Below are positions 7,051-13,255 of a stretch of 13,255 bases of DNA, one piece after another (positions within the stretch are counted from its first letter, which is position 1; every line of letters starts with the position of its first letter). The notes under the pieces were generated by a model. It was not told the origin of the DNA and ran no database searches. It was given only the letters and a program-made list of their open reading frames with translations. Origin of the DNA: Thiohalocapsa sp. (GTDB lineage: Bacteria; Pseudomonadota; Gammaproteobacteria; Chromatiales; Chromatiaceae). The stretch lies in contig NZ_JAIFKJ010000113.1 in the NCBI RefSeq assembly GCF_019695415.1, forward strand, positions 1-13,255. The letters run 5' to 3'. The position numbers and the translations under genes were made by a program.

Positions 7051-7232
7051 GGAGCGGCACCCGCAGACAGCATCAGCGGGGCCTCCTGCCCCGCCGGCTA
7101 TAGGACGGCAAACATCTTCCCCTGACGGCCTCGCCGAACGGGGATTCAGGAGTCGGGCGTATCCACCCCGCGGCCCGAGGGGACGGCAGACCTGGCAGGC
7201 AACAGCAAGCAGCGATACGAGAGGCAAACATC
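7051..7232 (+). other. ftsA-ftsZ spacer with hairpin
   Basis: This 182-bp gap contains an exact 7-bp stem with a 5-base loop (7076-7082 with 7088-7094, GC only, no T-run after it). Nothing else in it looks like a gene. It ends with GAGAGG (7219-7224), the ftsZ ribosome site, 8 bases before ATG. The hairpin could pause transcription or protect ftsZ mRNA; I see no clear promoter. Confidence 0.5.
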
Positions 7233-8390
7233 ATGTTCGAGCTTATGGATACCCAGACTCAGACCGCAGTCATCAAGGTCATCGGCGTCGGCGGCGGCGG
7301 CGGCAACGCGGTCAACCATATGGCCGCGGCCAACATCGAGGGCGTGGACTTCATCTGCGCCAACACCGACGCTCAGGCCCTGGACAACGCCACCGTCAAG
7401 ACCATCCTCCAACTTGGTGCCGGTATCACCAAGGGGCTGGGCGCTGGTGCCGATCCGGACATCGGCCGCAAGGCAGCCGAAGAAGACCGCGATCGCATCA
7501 AGGATGCGCTGGAGGGCGCCGACATGGTGTTTATTACCGCCGGCATGGGCGGCGGCACCGGCACCGGCGCGGCCCCCGTGGTGGCGGAAGTCGCCCGGGA
7601 GCTCGGCATTCTAACCGTCGCTGTGGTGACCAAACCTTTCCCCTTCGAGGGCGGCAAGCGCGGCAAGACCGCCAACACGGGCATCGACGAGCTGGCCAAG
7701 CATGTCGACTCCCTCATCACCATCCCCAACGAGAAGCTGCTGCAGGTGCTCGGTAAGGAGATGACGCTGCTGAGCGCCTTCAGCGCCGCCAACGACGTGC
7801 TGCTGAACGCGACCCAGGGCATTGCCGAGCTCATCACCCGCCCGGGGCTCATCAATGTGGACTTTGCGGACGTCAAGACGGTCATGTCGGAGATGGGGGT
7901 GTCCATGATGGGCACGGGCGCCGCCAGCGGCGAGAACCGCGCCCGGGAGGCCGCCGAGGCCGCTATCAACAGCCCGCTGTTGGAGGATATCGACCTCGCC
8001 GGCGCGCGCGGCATTCTGGTGAACATCACGGCGGGCCTGAGCCTCTCCATCGGCGAGTTCGACGAGGTTGGTAACACGGTGCGCGATTTCGCCGACGACG
8101 AAGCGACGGTCGTGGTGGGCACCGTCATCGACCCAGAGCTGGAGGACGAGCTGCGCGTCACCGTGGTGGCGACCGGCCTCGGCGGCAGGCAGGCGGGCAT
8201 GGCCGCCGGCGAGCCCAAGATGCGCCTGGTTAACGGCCGCGATGCAGACGGCATGACACCGGATTACCGCGACATGGACCAGCCGGCATATATCCGCAAC
8301 AAGCGGGTCGCGGCCGGCGGTGGCGGCGACCAGGGCTCCGACCTTGACTACCTCGACATTCCGGCGTTTTTGCGCCGGCAGGCAGACTGA
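7233..8390 (+). CDS. ftsZ: FtsZ, tubulin-like division GTPase
   Basis: FtsZ polymerises with GTP at midcell to form the Z-ring. The product is 385 aa, close to E. coli (383). It begins MFELMDTQTQTAVIKVIGVG as gammaproteobacterial FtsZ does. Visible motifs are GVGGGGGNAVNHM, N-T-D-A-Q-A-L, the tubulin signature MGGGTGTGAAP (105-115), the T7 loop N-V-D-F-A-D-V-K-T-V-M, and the extreme C-terminal anchor peptide DYLDIPAFLRRQAD (372-385) that binds FtsA and ZipA. Between E139 and G150 the usual E-G-K-K-R-M-x-x-A pattern reads E-G-G-K-R-G-K-T-A-N-T-G; the Arg is kept and the Met is lost. The linker is short. The separate spacer and good ribosome site suggest ftsZ can be expressed above the level of the upstream operon, as in other species. 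Confidence 0.98.
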   Translation: MFELMDTQTQTAVIKVIGVGGGGGNAVNHMAAANIEGVDFICANTDAQALDNATVKTILQLGAGITKGLGAGADPDIGRKAAEEDRDRIKDALEGADMVFITAGMGGGTGTGAAPVVAEVARELGILTVAVVTKPFPFEGGKRGKTANTGIDELAKHVDSLITIPNEKLLQVLGKEMTLLSAFSAANDVLLNATQGIAELITRPGLINVDFADVKTVMSEMGVSMMGTGAASGENRAREAAEAAINSPLLEDIDLAGARGILVNITAGLSLSIGEFDEVGNTVRDFADDEATVVVGTVIDPELEDELRVTVVATGLGGRQAGMAAGEPKMRLVNGRDADGMTPDYRDMDQPAYIRNKRVAAGGGGDQGSDLDYLDIPAFLRRQAD

Positions 8391-8424
8391 CGCGTCGGTT
8401 GCGAGAGATTTGTGCGATTAAAGC

Positions 8425-8444
8425 GGGCCGGCGAAAGCCGGCCC
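8425..8444 (+). terminator. GAAA-capped hairpin after ftsZ, possible terminator or attenuator
   Basis: An exact 8-bp all-GC stem (8425-8432 with 8437-8444) is closed by a stable GAAA tetraloop, 34 bases after the ftsZ stop. Only a short T-rich patch follows (GATTT at 8449-8453), so termination may be partial and some lpxC transcript may read through from the dcw operon. Confidence 0.55.
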
Positions 8445-8460
8445 AGCTGATTTGGGACAA

Positions 8461-8545
8461 TCCCTAGGCAGATATTTCAAGAAAAAACAGAAGCTTCTCT
8501 CGAAGTCGCATTTGGTGCTTGATAATAATCCGGGAAAACCCTAAC
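8461..8545 (+). promoter_or_regulatory. AT-rich probable promoter region of lpxC
   Basis: Bases 8461-8545 are the most AT-rich stretch of the window, over half A+T against about one third elsewhere. They lie between the hairpin after ftsZ and the lpxC leader. Weak sigma-70-like hexamers are TTGGTG (8512-8517) and TATAGG (8537-8542) with a 19-base gap, or GATAAT at 8521-8526 as a -10. I cannot choose between them. The remaining 140 bases to lpxC are GC-rich leader with no ORF I would call. Confidence 0.4.
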
Positions 8546-8683
8546 CTATAGGTCAAGAGGGTGGCGCCGTCCGCAGGGCGACGTCGCATCCCGACAACAG
8601 AGCACCTCCCGGTTCCGGCCGGGCGGCTCGACTTGGACGGACCGGCATAGGATGTCGGCGCCAAGCGGCAAGGGGGAGCGACA

Positions 8684-9595
8684 GTGATCCGTCAACGCAC
8701 GCTGAAGAACGTTATCCGCGCGACCGGTGTTGGACTGCATACCGGTAACAAGGTGTATCTCACACTGCGGCCGGCACAACCCGATACCGGCATCGTGTTC
8801 CGGCGGGTCGACCTTGATCCGCCTGTCGATATTAACGCTTGTCCGGCGCGTGTGGGAGACACACGCCTCTCCACCACGCTGGAAGCCGACGGCGCTCGTG
8901 TCTCCACGGTCGAGCATCTGCTCTCGGCCTTCGCCGGCCTTGGCATCGATAATGCGTACGTGGACGTCAGCGCCGGCGAGGTGCCCATCATGGACGGCAG
9001 CGCCGGTCCTTTCGTGTTCCTGCTGCAGTCGGCCGGCATCGAAGAGCAGAGCCGCCCCAAGCGCTTCATCCGCATCAAGCGCGCCGTCGCCGTCGAAGAG
9101 GGCGACAAGTACGCTCGCTTCGAGCCCTATGAAGGCTTCCGTGTGGGCTTTTCTATCGACTTCGAGCATCCGGCTTTCACGTCCCGCGCCCAGTCCGCGG
9201 TGGTCGACTTCTCCAGCACGTCTTTCGTGAAGGAGGTAAGCCGGGCGCGCACCTTCGGCTTTTTGCGTGACATCGAGGCCCTGCGGGAGCAGAACCTCGC
9301 CCTCGGCGGCAGCCTTGACAATGCCGTGGTGGTGGACGACTACCGCGTGCTCAATGACGACGGGCTGCGCTACGAAGACGAGTTCGTCAAGCACAAGATC
9401 CTGGATGCCATCGGCGATCTCTACCTCTTGGGCCGGCCGCTCATCGGCGCCTTCATCGGCCACAAGTCCGGCCATGCGCTGAACAATCGGCTGCTGCGGG
9501 CCCTGCTTGCTCAGCAAGACGCTTGGGAAGAGGTGACGTTCGAGGACGCGACGCAGGTGCCCATCCGCTTCGGTCAGCCCGCACTTGCTGGCTGA
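8684..9595 (+). CDS. lpxC: LpxC, UDP-3-O-acyl-GlcNAc deacetylase
   Basis: LpxC is the zinc-dependent cytoplasmic deacetylase that performs the committed step of lipid A synthesis. The product is 303 aa (E. coli 305) and is alignable by eye from the first residues (IRQRTLKNVIRATGVGLHTG) to the end. Zinc ligands are His78 in STVEH, His237 and Asp241 in K-H-K-I-L-D-A-I-G-D. The catalytic-region His264 is in HKSGHALNN, and MDGSAGPF is also present. The start is GTG 8684, with GGAG at 8675-8678 five bases upstream; starting there reproduces the normal N-terminus. In enteric species LpxC level is set by FtsH proteolysis. The C-terminus here ends Q-P-A-L-A-G, Ala-rich and non-polar, which is compatible with that but does not prove it. 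The gene converges on dciA with a 10-bp gap. Confidence 0.98.
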   Translation: MIRQRTLKNVIRATGVGLHTGNKVYLTLRPAQPDTGIVFRRVDLDPPVDINACPARVGDTRLSTTLEADGARVSTVEHLLSAFAGLGIDNAYVDVSAGEVPIMDGSAGPFVFLLQSAGIEEQSRPKRFIRIKRAVAVEEGDKYARFEPYEGFRVGFSIDFEHPAFTSRAQSAVVDFSSTSFVKEVSRARTFGFLRDIEALREQNLALGGSLDNAVVVDDYRVLNDDGLRYEDEFVKHKILDAIGDLYLLGRPLIGAFIGHKSGHALNNRLLRALLAQQDAWEEVTFEDATQVPIRFGQPALAG

Positions 9596-9605
9596 GGTAG
9601 CCGTG

Positions 9606-10073
9606 TCAACCGCCACGCCGAAGGGTTGCGGCCAGACGGCGCAGGCTCTCGGCGAGAGCCGAGTCGCCAAGCGCCGCGGCGGTCTGCTCCACGGTACGCG
9701 CGGCGGCCATGCCGGCCCGATGACTCGTATCGGCATTACCCGTCTTTGCGAGCTCGGAGGGAAACGCCGACGGTTGCGCGCGAACTCGGCACTCGGAGAC
9801 CACCTCGCCCTTTGGTGCAAGTGGCTCGGCGAGTGCGGGCAGGAACTGGGGCGAAAGAAACCTCAGTCGATCCACCCACACCGGGGAATCACAGATCAGT
9901 GTCAGCCGGCCATCTTCCAGGATGGCCTGCGTGCAGTGCCGGGCGACGGACGCCGGCAGCAGCGAGCGGATGCGGCTGAGCACTGCATCGCGCCGCTCGA
10001 GCTCCAACAGCAGCGCGGAGATGGCGTCGCTGCGGTGGAGAAACCGACGGACATGGCAGACGCGATGCGGCAT
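9606..10073 (-). CDS. dciA: DUF721/DciA-family protein, probable replicative helicase loader
   Basis: DciA proteins help load DnaB helicase in bacteria that lack phage-derived DnaC. They are small, basic and DNA-binding. The product is 155 aa. Its core (residues about 35-100) fits DUF721: L-L-P-A-S-V-A-R-H-C, then E-D-G-R-L-T-L-I-C-D-S-P-V-W-V-D-R-L-R-F-L and C-R-V-R-A-Q-P. The C-terminal third is Ala/Arg-rich and poorly conserved. I chose the ATG at 10071-10073 because its ribosome site CAGGAG (minus strand, 10080-10085) is 6 bases away and the upstream open frame (to 10208) has no family similarity. The place between lpxC and secA, on the opposite strand, is common in gammaproteobacteria. 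Family assignment is by pattern recall. Confidence 0.85.
   Translation of the reverse strand: MPHRVCHVRRFLHRSDAISALLLELERRDAVLSRIRSLLPASVARHCTQAILEDGRLTLICDSPVWVDRLRFLSPQFLPALAEPLAPKGEVVSECRVRAQPSAFPSELAKTGNADTSHRAGMAAARTVEQTAAALGDSALAESLRRLAATLRRGG
9644..9660. other. 7-bp inverted repeat inside the dciA 3' end
   Basis: Bases 9644-9650 pair exactly with 9654-9660 around a 3-base loop, about 50 bases past the lpxC stop and inside the dciA coding end. No T-run is present on either strand. It is the nearest hairpin that could end the lpxC transcript, because no terminator fits in the 10-bp convergent gap. Confidence 0.35.
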
Positions 10074-10108
10074 GGGCAGCTCCTGATTCGTGACCCGGGC
10101 AACAGACG

Positions 10109-10122
10109 GGCGACGCGTCGCC
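10109..10122. promoter_or_regulatory. 14-bp perfect palindrome in the dciA/M23 divergent spacer
   Basis: GGCGACGCGTCGCC is its own reverse complement. It lies 36 bases upstream of the dciA start and 89 bases upstream of the M23 start, in a 138-bp divergent spacer (10074-10211). The position suits an operator acting on one or both genes, but I recognise no regulator for it. In GC-rich DNA a chance palindrome is possible. A further weak 5-bp inverted repeat is at 10158-10170. Confidence 0.3.
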
Positions 10123-10211
10123 GCTGCACACCGGCGGCAAAACTTGGGGGGCGGGCACGCCGCGACGGCGCGTACCGCAGACAGACAACTAACGATAGAG
10201 CGTAACACCAG

Positions 10212-11117
10212 ATGCGATATGCAACGACCCGAAGCCCGCTCGGCGCGGCCGGTTACACATCCGCACTGCTACTGATCGTCGTGTCCGCAGCCCTCGCGGC
10301 GGGCGCCGTCGGTTTCTGGCTCGGCAAATACCGCGTCACGGACGCAGATCTCGCCGCCGCGCAGCGTAGTGCGCCGGAGCCGGCGACTGGCCACGCGGCG
10401 CGAGCGGCCGCCGACATCGACGCCGTGGCAGCCCGCGTCGGTGCGCTCCAGGCGGAGATCATGCGCATCAACGCCCTCGGCCAGCGGCTGGTGGAGATGG
10501 CGGGCCTCGACGAGGAGGAATTCGATTTCGCCAACCCGGCACCCGCCGGCGGTCCTGACGATGCCGTGCTACGGCCTAGTAACGTGGACGATGTGGCCCA
10601 GGATCTGGCCAAGGTGCTCTCCGAGCTGGACGACCGTAAGCGCAAGCTCGGTCTGCTCGAAACGCTCATCATGGAGCGGGATCTGAAACGGCACAGCACC
10701 CCAGAGGGCTGGCCCCTGCGAGTCGGCGGGGTGGTAACCTCCAAGTTTGGCTATCGCCGCCATCCCATCACCGGCCGTCGCAGTATGCACAAAGGCATCG
10801 ATATCGCTGCCAAGCACGGTACCGATATCGTTGCCATGGCAGACGGGATCGTGATCTTCTCCGGCTGGAAAGGCGGCTACGGCAAGATCGTCGAGGTCAG
10901 GCATGCCAACGGTTTGGAGACCCGATACGCCCACAACAGCGCCAATCTGGCCAAAGAAGGGGACATGGTGCGCAAGGGCCAGGTCATCGCGAAGTTGGGC
11001 TCTACGGGCCGCTCCACAGGCCCTCACGTTCACTTCGAGGTGCGGCGCAACGGCGAAGCGGTGAACCCCATGCAGTATCTTGACCTCAGCAAGAAGTCCC
11101 GCGTCGCGCGGCTCTGA
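10212..11117 (+). CDS. M23-family (LytM-type) peptidase, membrane-anchored, predicted peptidoglycan endopeptidase
   Basis: The product (301 aa) probably cuts peptide bridges of peptidoglycan in the periplasm. One membrane segment lies at about 15-38 (S-A-L-L-L-I-V-V-S-A-A-L-A-A-G). An acidic, probably coiled-coil stretch follows (about 65-170, with A-R-V-G-A-L-Q-A-E-I-M-R-I-N-A-L). The catalytic M23 domain begins at T-S-K-F-G-Y-R. Zinc residues are all present: His193 and Asp197 in MHKGID, and His274 in GPHVHFEV. His241 (R-Y-A-H-N-S) and His272 complete the active site, so this is an active-type enzyme and not a degenerate LytM activator such as EnvC or NlpD. The ribosome site before ATG 10212 is weak. 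It stands where E. coli has secM, directly before secA, but is unrelated to SecM. A strong terminator follows. Confidence 0.93.
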   Translation: MRYATTRSPLGAAGYTSALLLIVVSAALAAGAVGFWLGKYRVTDADLAAAQRSAPEPATGHAARAAADIDAVAARVGALQAEIMRINALGQRLVEMAGLDEEEFDFANPAPAGGPDDAVLRPSNVDDVAQDLAKVLSELDDRKRKLGLLETLIMERDLKRHSTPEGWPLRVGGVVTSKFGYRRHPITGRRSMHKGIDIAAKHGTDIVAMADGIVIFSGWKGGYGKIVEVRHANGLETRYAHNSANLAKEGDMVRKGQVIAKLGSTGRSTGPHVHFEVRRNGEAVNPMQYLDLSKKSRVARL

Positions 11118-11141
11118 CCCCCACCGCCGGCAGGGTCGGCA

Positions 11142-11159
11142 CCTGATCACATCGGCGCG
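11142..11159 (+). repeat. Imperfect 18-bp direct repeat, copy 1
   Basis: CCTGATCACATCGGCGCG matches the copy at 11281-11298 at 16 of 18 positions. Both contain the TGATCA palindrome. The two copies flank the terminator palindrome, with their starts 139 bp apart. Confidence 0.6.
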
Positions 11160-11215
11160 AGGGTCGCACATGCCGCACCCACGGGCTCGACAACAAAGTC
11201 GCTGAAGCAGCCGAT

Positions 11216-11255
11216 AACGCCGCGTCCGCCTGGCATGCCAGGCGGACGCGGCGTT
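11216..11255 (+). terminator. 40-bp perfect palindrome, strong rho-independent terminator after the M23 gene
   Basis: The first 20 bases (from AACGCCGCGTCC) are the exact reverse complement of the last 20, centred on GGCATGCC at 11235/11236. The RNA stem would be about 18 bp, almost all GC. The downstream side continues TTCTTGCGTTT, a modest U-rich tail; the upstream side begins with AA, so termination may also work in the other direction. It lies 98 bases after the M23 stop and 108 bases before secA, which separates the two transcription units. Confidence 0.85.
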
Positions 11256-11363
11256 CTTGCGTTTCGGTAACCTGCCAGAGCCTGATCACGTCAGCGCGCG
11301 CCACCACCTTCCGGTATCCTGTAGAGATTTCTGTCGCCGCCGAGGTCCCTTCGCGGGCAAGCC
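11256..11363 (+). promoter_or_regulatory. secA upstream region, presumed promoter and leader
   Basis: After the terminator, secA needs its own promoter within these 108 bases. TATCCT (11315-11320) is a possible -10, but I find no convincing -35 at the right distance. There is no secM-like ORF with a membrane signal and arrest motif, so SecM-type control of secA is not supported here. No strong ribosome site precedes ATG 11364. Confidence 0.3.
11281..11298 (+). repeat. Imperfect 18-bp direct repeat, copy 2
   Basis: CCTGATCACGTCAGCGCG is the partner of 11142-11159. This copy lies between the terminator and the possible secA promoter, where a bound protein could influence secA. Confidence 0.6.
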
Positions 11364-13255
11364 ATGGGTATCAACGTCTTCAAGAAGATCTTCGGTAGCC
11401 GCAACGACCGCCTGGTCAAGCGGCTGCTCAAGACCGCCGAGTCCATCAATGCGCTGGAGGACGAGATCGGCGCGTTAAGCGATGCCGAGCTGCGCGGTCG
11501 GATCGAGCGTTTCCGGGAGCAGGCCGCCGCCGGCACGCCTCTGGACGACCTGCTCGCGGAGACGTTTGCCGTCGTGCGCGAGGCGGGTAAGCGTGTCCTA
11601 GGCATGCGCCATTTCGACGTCCAGCTCGTGGGCGGCATGGTGCTGCACGACGGCAAGATCGCCGAGATGCGCACCGGTGAAGGCAAGACGTTGGTCGCCA
11701 CCCTCGCCGCCTGCCTGAACGCCCTGCCGGGCAAAGGCGTGCACGTGGTGACGGTGAACGACTATCTCGCCCGCCGCGACGCCGCCTGGATGGGGCAAAT
11801 CTACGATTTCCTCGGCCTCACCGTCGGTGTCATCAACAGCTCTGGGGGCAGTGGCCCGGATACGGCGTCCTTCATCTACGATGCGGCCTTCGAGCCTGCG
11901 GCCGGCGAGCAAGGCTACCGCCACCTGCGCCCATGCACCCGCCGCGAAGCCTACGCCGCCAACATCACCTACGGCACCAATAACGAGTTCGGTTTCGACT
12001 ACCTGCGCGACAACATGGCGTTCACGCCGGAGCAGCGGGTACAGCGCGATCCTTACTACGCCATTGTCGACGAGGTGGACTCCATCCTCATCGACGAAGC
12101 GCGCACGCCGCTCATCATCTCTGGACCGTCCGAGGGCAGTACCGATCTGTACAAGCAGATCGACACCATCATCCCGACCCTGACCCGTCAGGAGCCCATC
12201 AAAAACGAAGAGGGCCAGCCCGACTTCGGTCCCGGCGACTTCTCCGTCGACGAAAAATCCCGCCAGGTCTACCTCAGCGAGGACGGGCACGAGAAGGTCG
12301 AGTCCATGCTGACGGACATGGGTCTGCTCAGTGAGGGCGAGAGCCTGTACGACGCCGGCAACATCGTGCTGATGCATCATGTCTATGCGGCACTGCGCGC
12401 CCATGCACTGTTCCAGAAGAACGTCGATTACATCGTCCGCGACGGCCAGATCATCATCGTCGACGAGTTCACCGGGCGCACGATGCCCGGCCGACGCTGG
12501 TCCGAGGGCCTGCACCAGGCGGTCGAGGCCAAGGAGGGCGTGGCTATCCAGCCCGAAAACCAGACCATGGCGTCGATCACTTTCCAGAACCTGTTCCGGC
12601 TCTACCCGAAGCTCGCCGGCATGACCGGCACGGCGGATACCGAGGCCTATGAGTTTCAAAGCATCTACGGCCTCGAAGTGGTGGTCATCCCGACGCATAT
12701 GCCCATGGTGCGCGACGACCGCGGCGACTTGGTCTACCTGACCCAAGAGGAGAAGTACCGCGCCATCATCGATGACATCAAGGATTGCGTAGAGCGCGGT
12801 CAGCCGGCACTGGTGGGCACGGCGTCCATTGAGACCTCGGAGCTGGTCTCGCGCATGCTCAACGACGCGAACATCATGCACGAGGTCCTGAACGCCAAGC
12901 AGCACGAGCGGGAGGCGGGTATCGTCGCCCGCGCCGGGGAGCCGGGCGCCGTCACCATCGCCACCAACATGGCCGGCCGCGGCACCGACATCGTGCTCGG
13001 CGGCAACCTCGATGCGGAGCTGGAAGACGTCCACGACCCGTCTGAGCGCGAGCGCATCAAGGTCGACTGGCAGGCGCGCCACCAGCGGGTCATCGCCGCA
13101 GGCGGCCTGCACGTCATCGGCACCGAGCGGCATGAATCGCGGCGTATCGACAACCAGCTACGGGGTCGCTCCGGACGCCAGGGCGATCCGGGCAGCTCGC
13201 GCTTCTACCTGTCGCTGAAGGACAACCTGATGCGCATCTTTGCCTCCGACAAGGT
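11364..13255 (+). CDS. secA: SecA, protein-translocase ATPase (5' 630 codons, runs off the window)
   Basis: SecA is the motor ATPase that pushes unfolded preproteins through SecYEG. The visible 630 residues cover the N-terminus, both nucleotide-binding folds and the preprotein-binding domain; about 270-300 C-terminal residues lie beyond the window. Seen: Walker A region MRTGEGKT (102-109), Walker B DEVDSILIDEA (236 onward), TGRTMPGRRWSEGLHQAVEA, MTGTADTEAYEF, TNMAGRGTDI (534-543) and the motif-VI arginine finger region RGRSGRQGDPG (600 onward). Compared with E. coli SecA, an extra stretch of roughly 25 residues sits before RREAYAANITYGTNNEFGFDYLRDNM (between residues 158 and 192). ATG 11364 gives the standard N-terminus, M-G-I-N-V-F-K-K-I-F-G-S-R-N-D-R. 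Confidence 0.98.
   Translation, partial: MGINVFKKIFGSRNDRLVKRLLKTAESINALEDEIGALSDAELRGRIERFREQAAAGTPLDDLLAETFAVVREAGKRVLGMRHFDVQLVGGMVLHDGKIAEMRTGEGKTLVATLAACLNALPGKGVHVVTVNDYLARRDAAWMGQIYDFLGLTVGVINSSGGSGPDTASFIYDAAFEPAAGEQGYRHLRPCTRREAYAANITYGTNNEFGFDYLRDNMAFTPEQRVQRDPYYAIVDEVDSILIDEARTPLIISGPSEGSTDLYKQIDTIIPTLTRQEPIKNEEGQPDFGPGDFSVDEKSRQVYLSEDGHEKVESMLTDMGLLSEGESLYDAGNIVLMHHVYAALRAHALFQKNVDYIVRDGQIIIVDEFTGRTMPGRRWSEGLHQAVEAKEGVAIQPENQTMASITFQNLFRLYPKLAGMTGTADTEAYEFQSIYGLEVVVIPTHMPMVRDDRGDLVYLTQEEKYRAIIDDIKDCVERGQPALVGTASIETSELVSRMLNDANIMHEVLNAKQHEREAGIVARAGEPGAVTIATNMAGRGTDIVLGGNLDAELEDVHDPSERERIKVDWQARHQRVIAAGGLHVIGTERHESRRIDNQLRGRSGRQGDPGSSRFYLSLKDNLMRIFASDK

Noticed and set aside
10074..10208. 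Longer dciA start at 10208
   Set aside because: The extra 45 residues have no DUF721 similarity, while the ATG at 10073 has a well-placed CAGGAG.
11118..11363. A secM-like arrest-peptide gene before secA
   Set aside because: No ORF with a signal segment and arrest motif is present; the spacer is taken up by the repeat copies and terminator.
11598..13133. 511-codon minus-strand frame inside secA
   Set aside because: Same shadow effect. The plus strand encodes continuous SecA with all motifs.
1..13255. CRISPR arrays, insertion sequences, phage genes, tRNA or rRNA genes
   Set aside because: No spaced direct-repeat array, transposase, integrase or cloverleaf-like sequence was seen. The gene content is core dcw cluster and secA.

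Overview
The window is a GC-rich (roughly two-thirds G+C) stretch of the bacterial division and cell-wall (dcw) cluster. It runs left to right from the frayed 3' end of ftsW through murG, murC, murB, ddl, ftsQ, ftsA, ftsZ and lpxC. After these come a short minus-strand gene of the DUF721/DciA family, an M23 peptidase gene and the first two thirds of secA. Gene order, the FtsZ and LpxC protein sequences, murB lying between murC and ddl, and the lpxC-dciA-M23-secA tail all point to a gammaproteobacterium outside the Enterobacterales. A halophilic or purple-sulfur-type lineage (Ectothiorhodospiraceae/Chromatiales-like) is my inference, not something shown here.

Layout. Bases 1-5827 are a tightly packed operon. 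murG/murB/ddl/ftsQ hand over through overlapping start and stop codons, mostly ATGA: 1442-1445, 1594-1597, 4092-4095 and 5018-5021. ftsA follows ftsQ after 5 bp. A 182-bp gap with a hairpin precedes ftsZ. A 293-bp gap after ftsZ holds a GAAA-capped hairpin and the most AT-rich stretch of the window, probably the lpxC promoter. lpxC and dciA converge with only 10 bp between their stops. dciA and the M23 gene diverge from a 138-bp spacer that contains a 14-bp perfect palindrome. A 40-bp perfect palindrome, very probably a terminator, closes the M23 gene ahead of secA, and an imperfect 18-bp direct repeat lies on each side of it.

Function. MurG, MurC, MurB and Ddl make the lipid II precursor and its D-Ala-D-Ala end. 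FtsQ, FtsA and FtsZ build the divisome. LpxC commits UDP-GlcNAc to lipid A. The M23 protein is probably an envelope peptidoglycan endopeptidase. SecA drives protein export. DciA is the odd one out, a DNA-replication helicase-loading factor.

The gene content is ordinary. The unusual part is the 5' junctions of murG, murC and murB. Each has a good start codon overlapping the previous stop, followed by non-conserved, very GC-rich sequence before the conserved enzyme begins. The murG and murC junctions carry tandem GGGCCRA heptamers. The murG-murC junction also encodes a 51-codon ORF that links the two genes with ATGA overlaps at both ends. I see no mobile element, CRISPR array, tRNA or rRNA, and no new multi-gene system.
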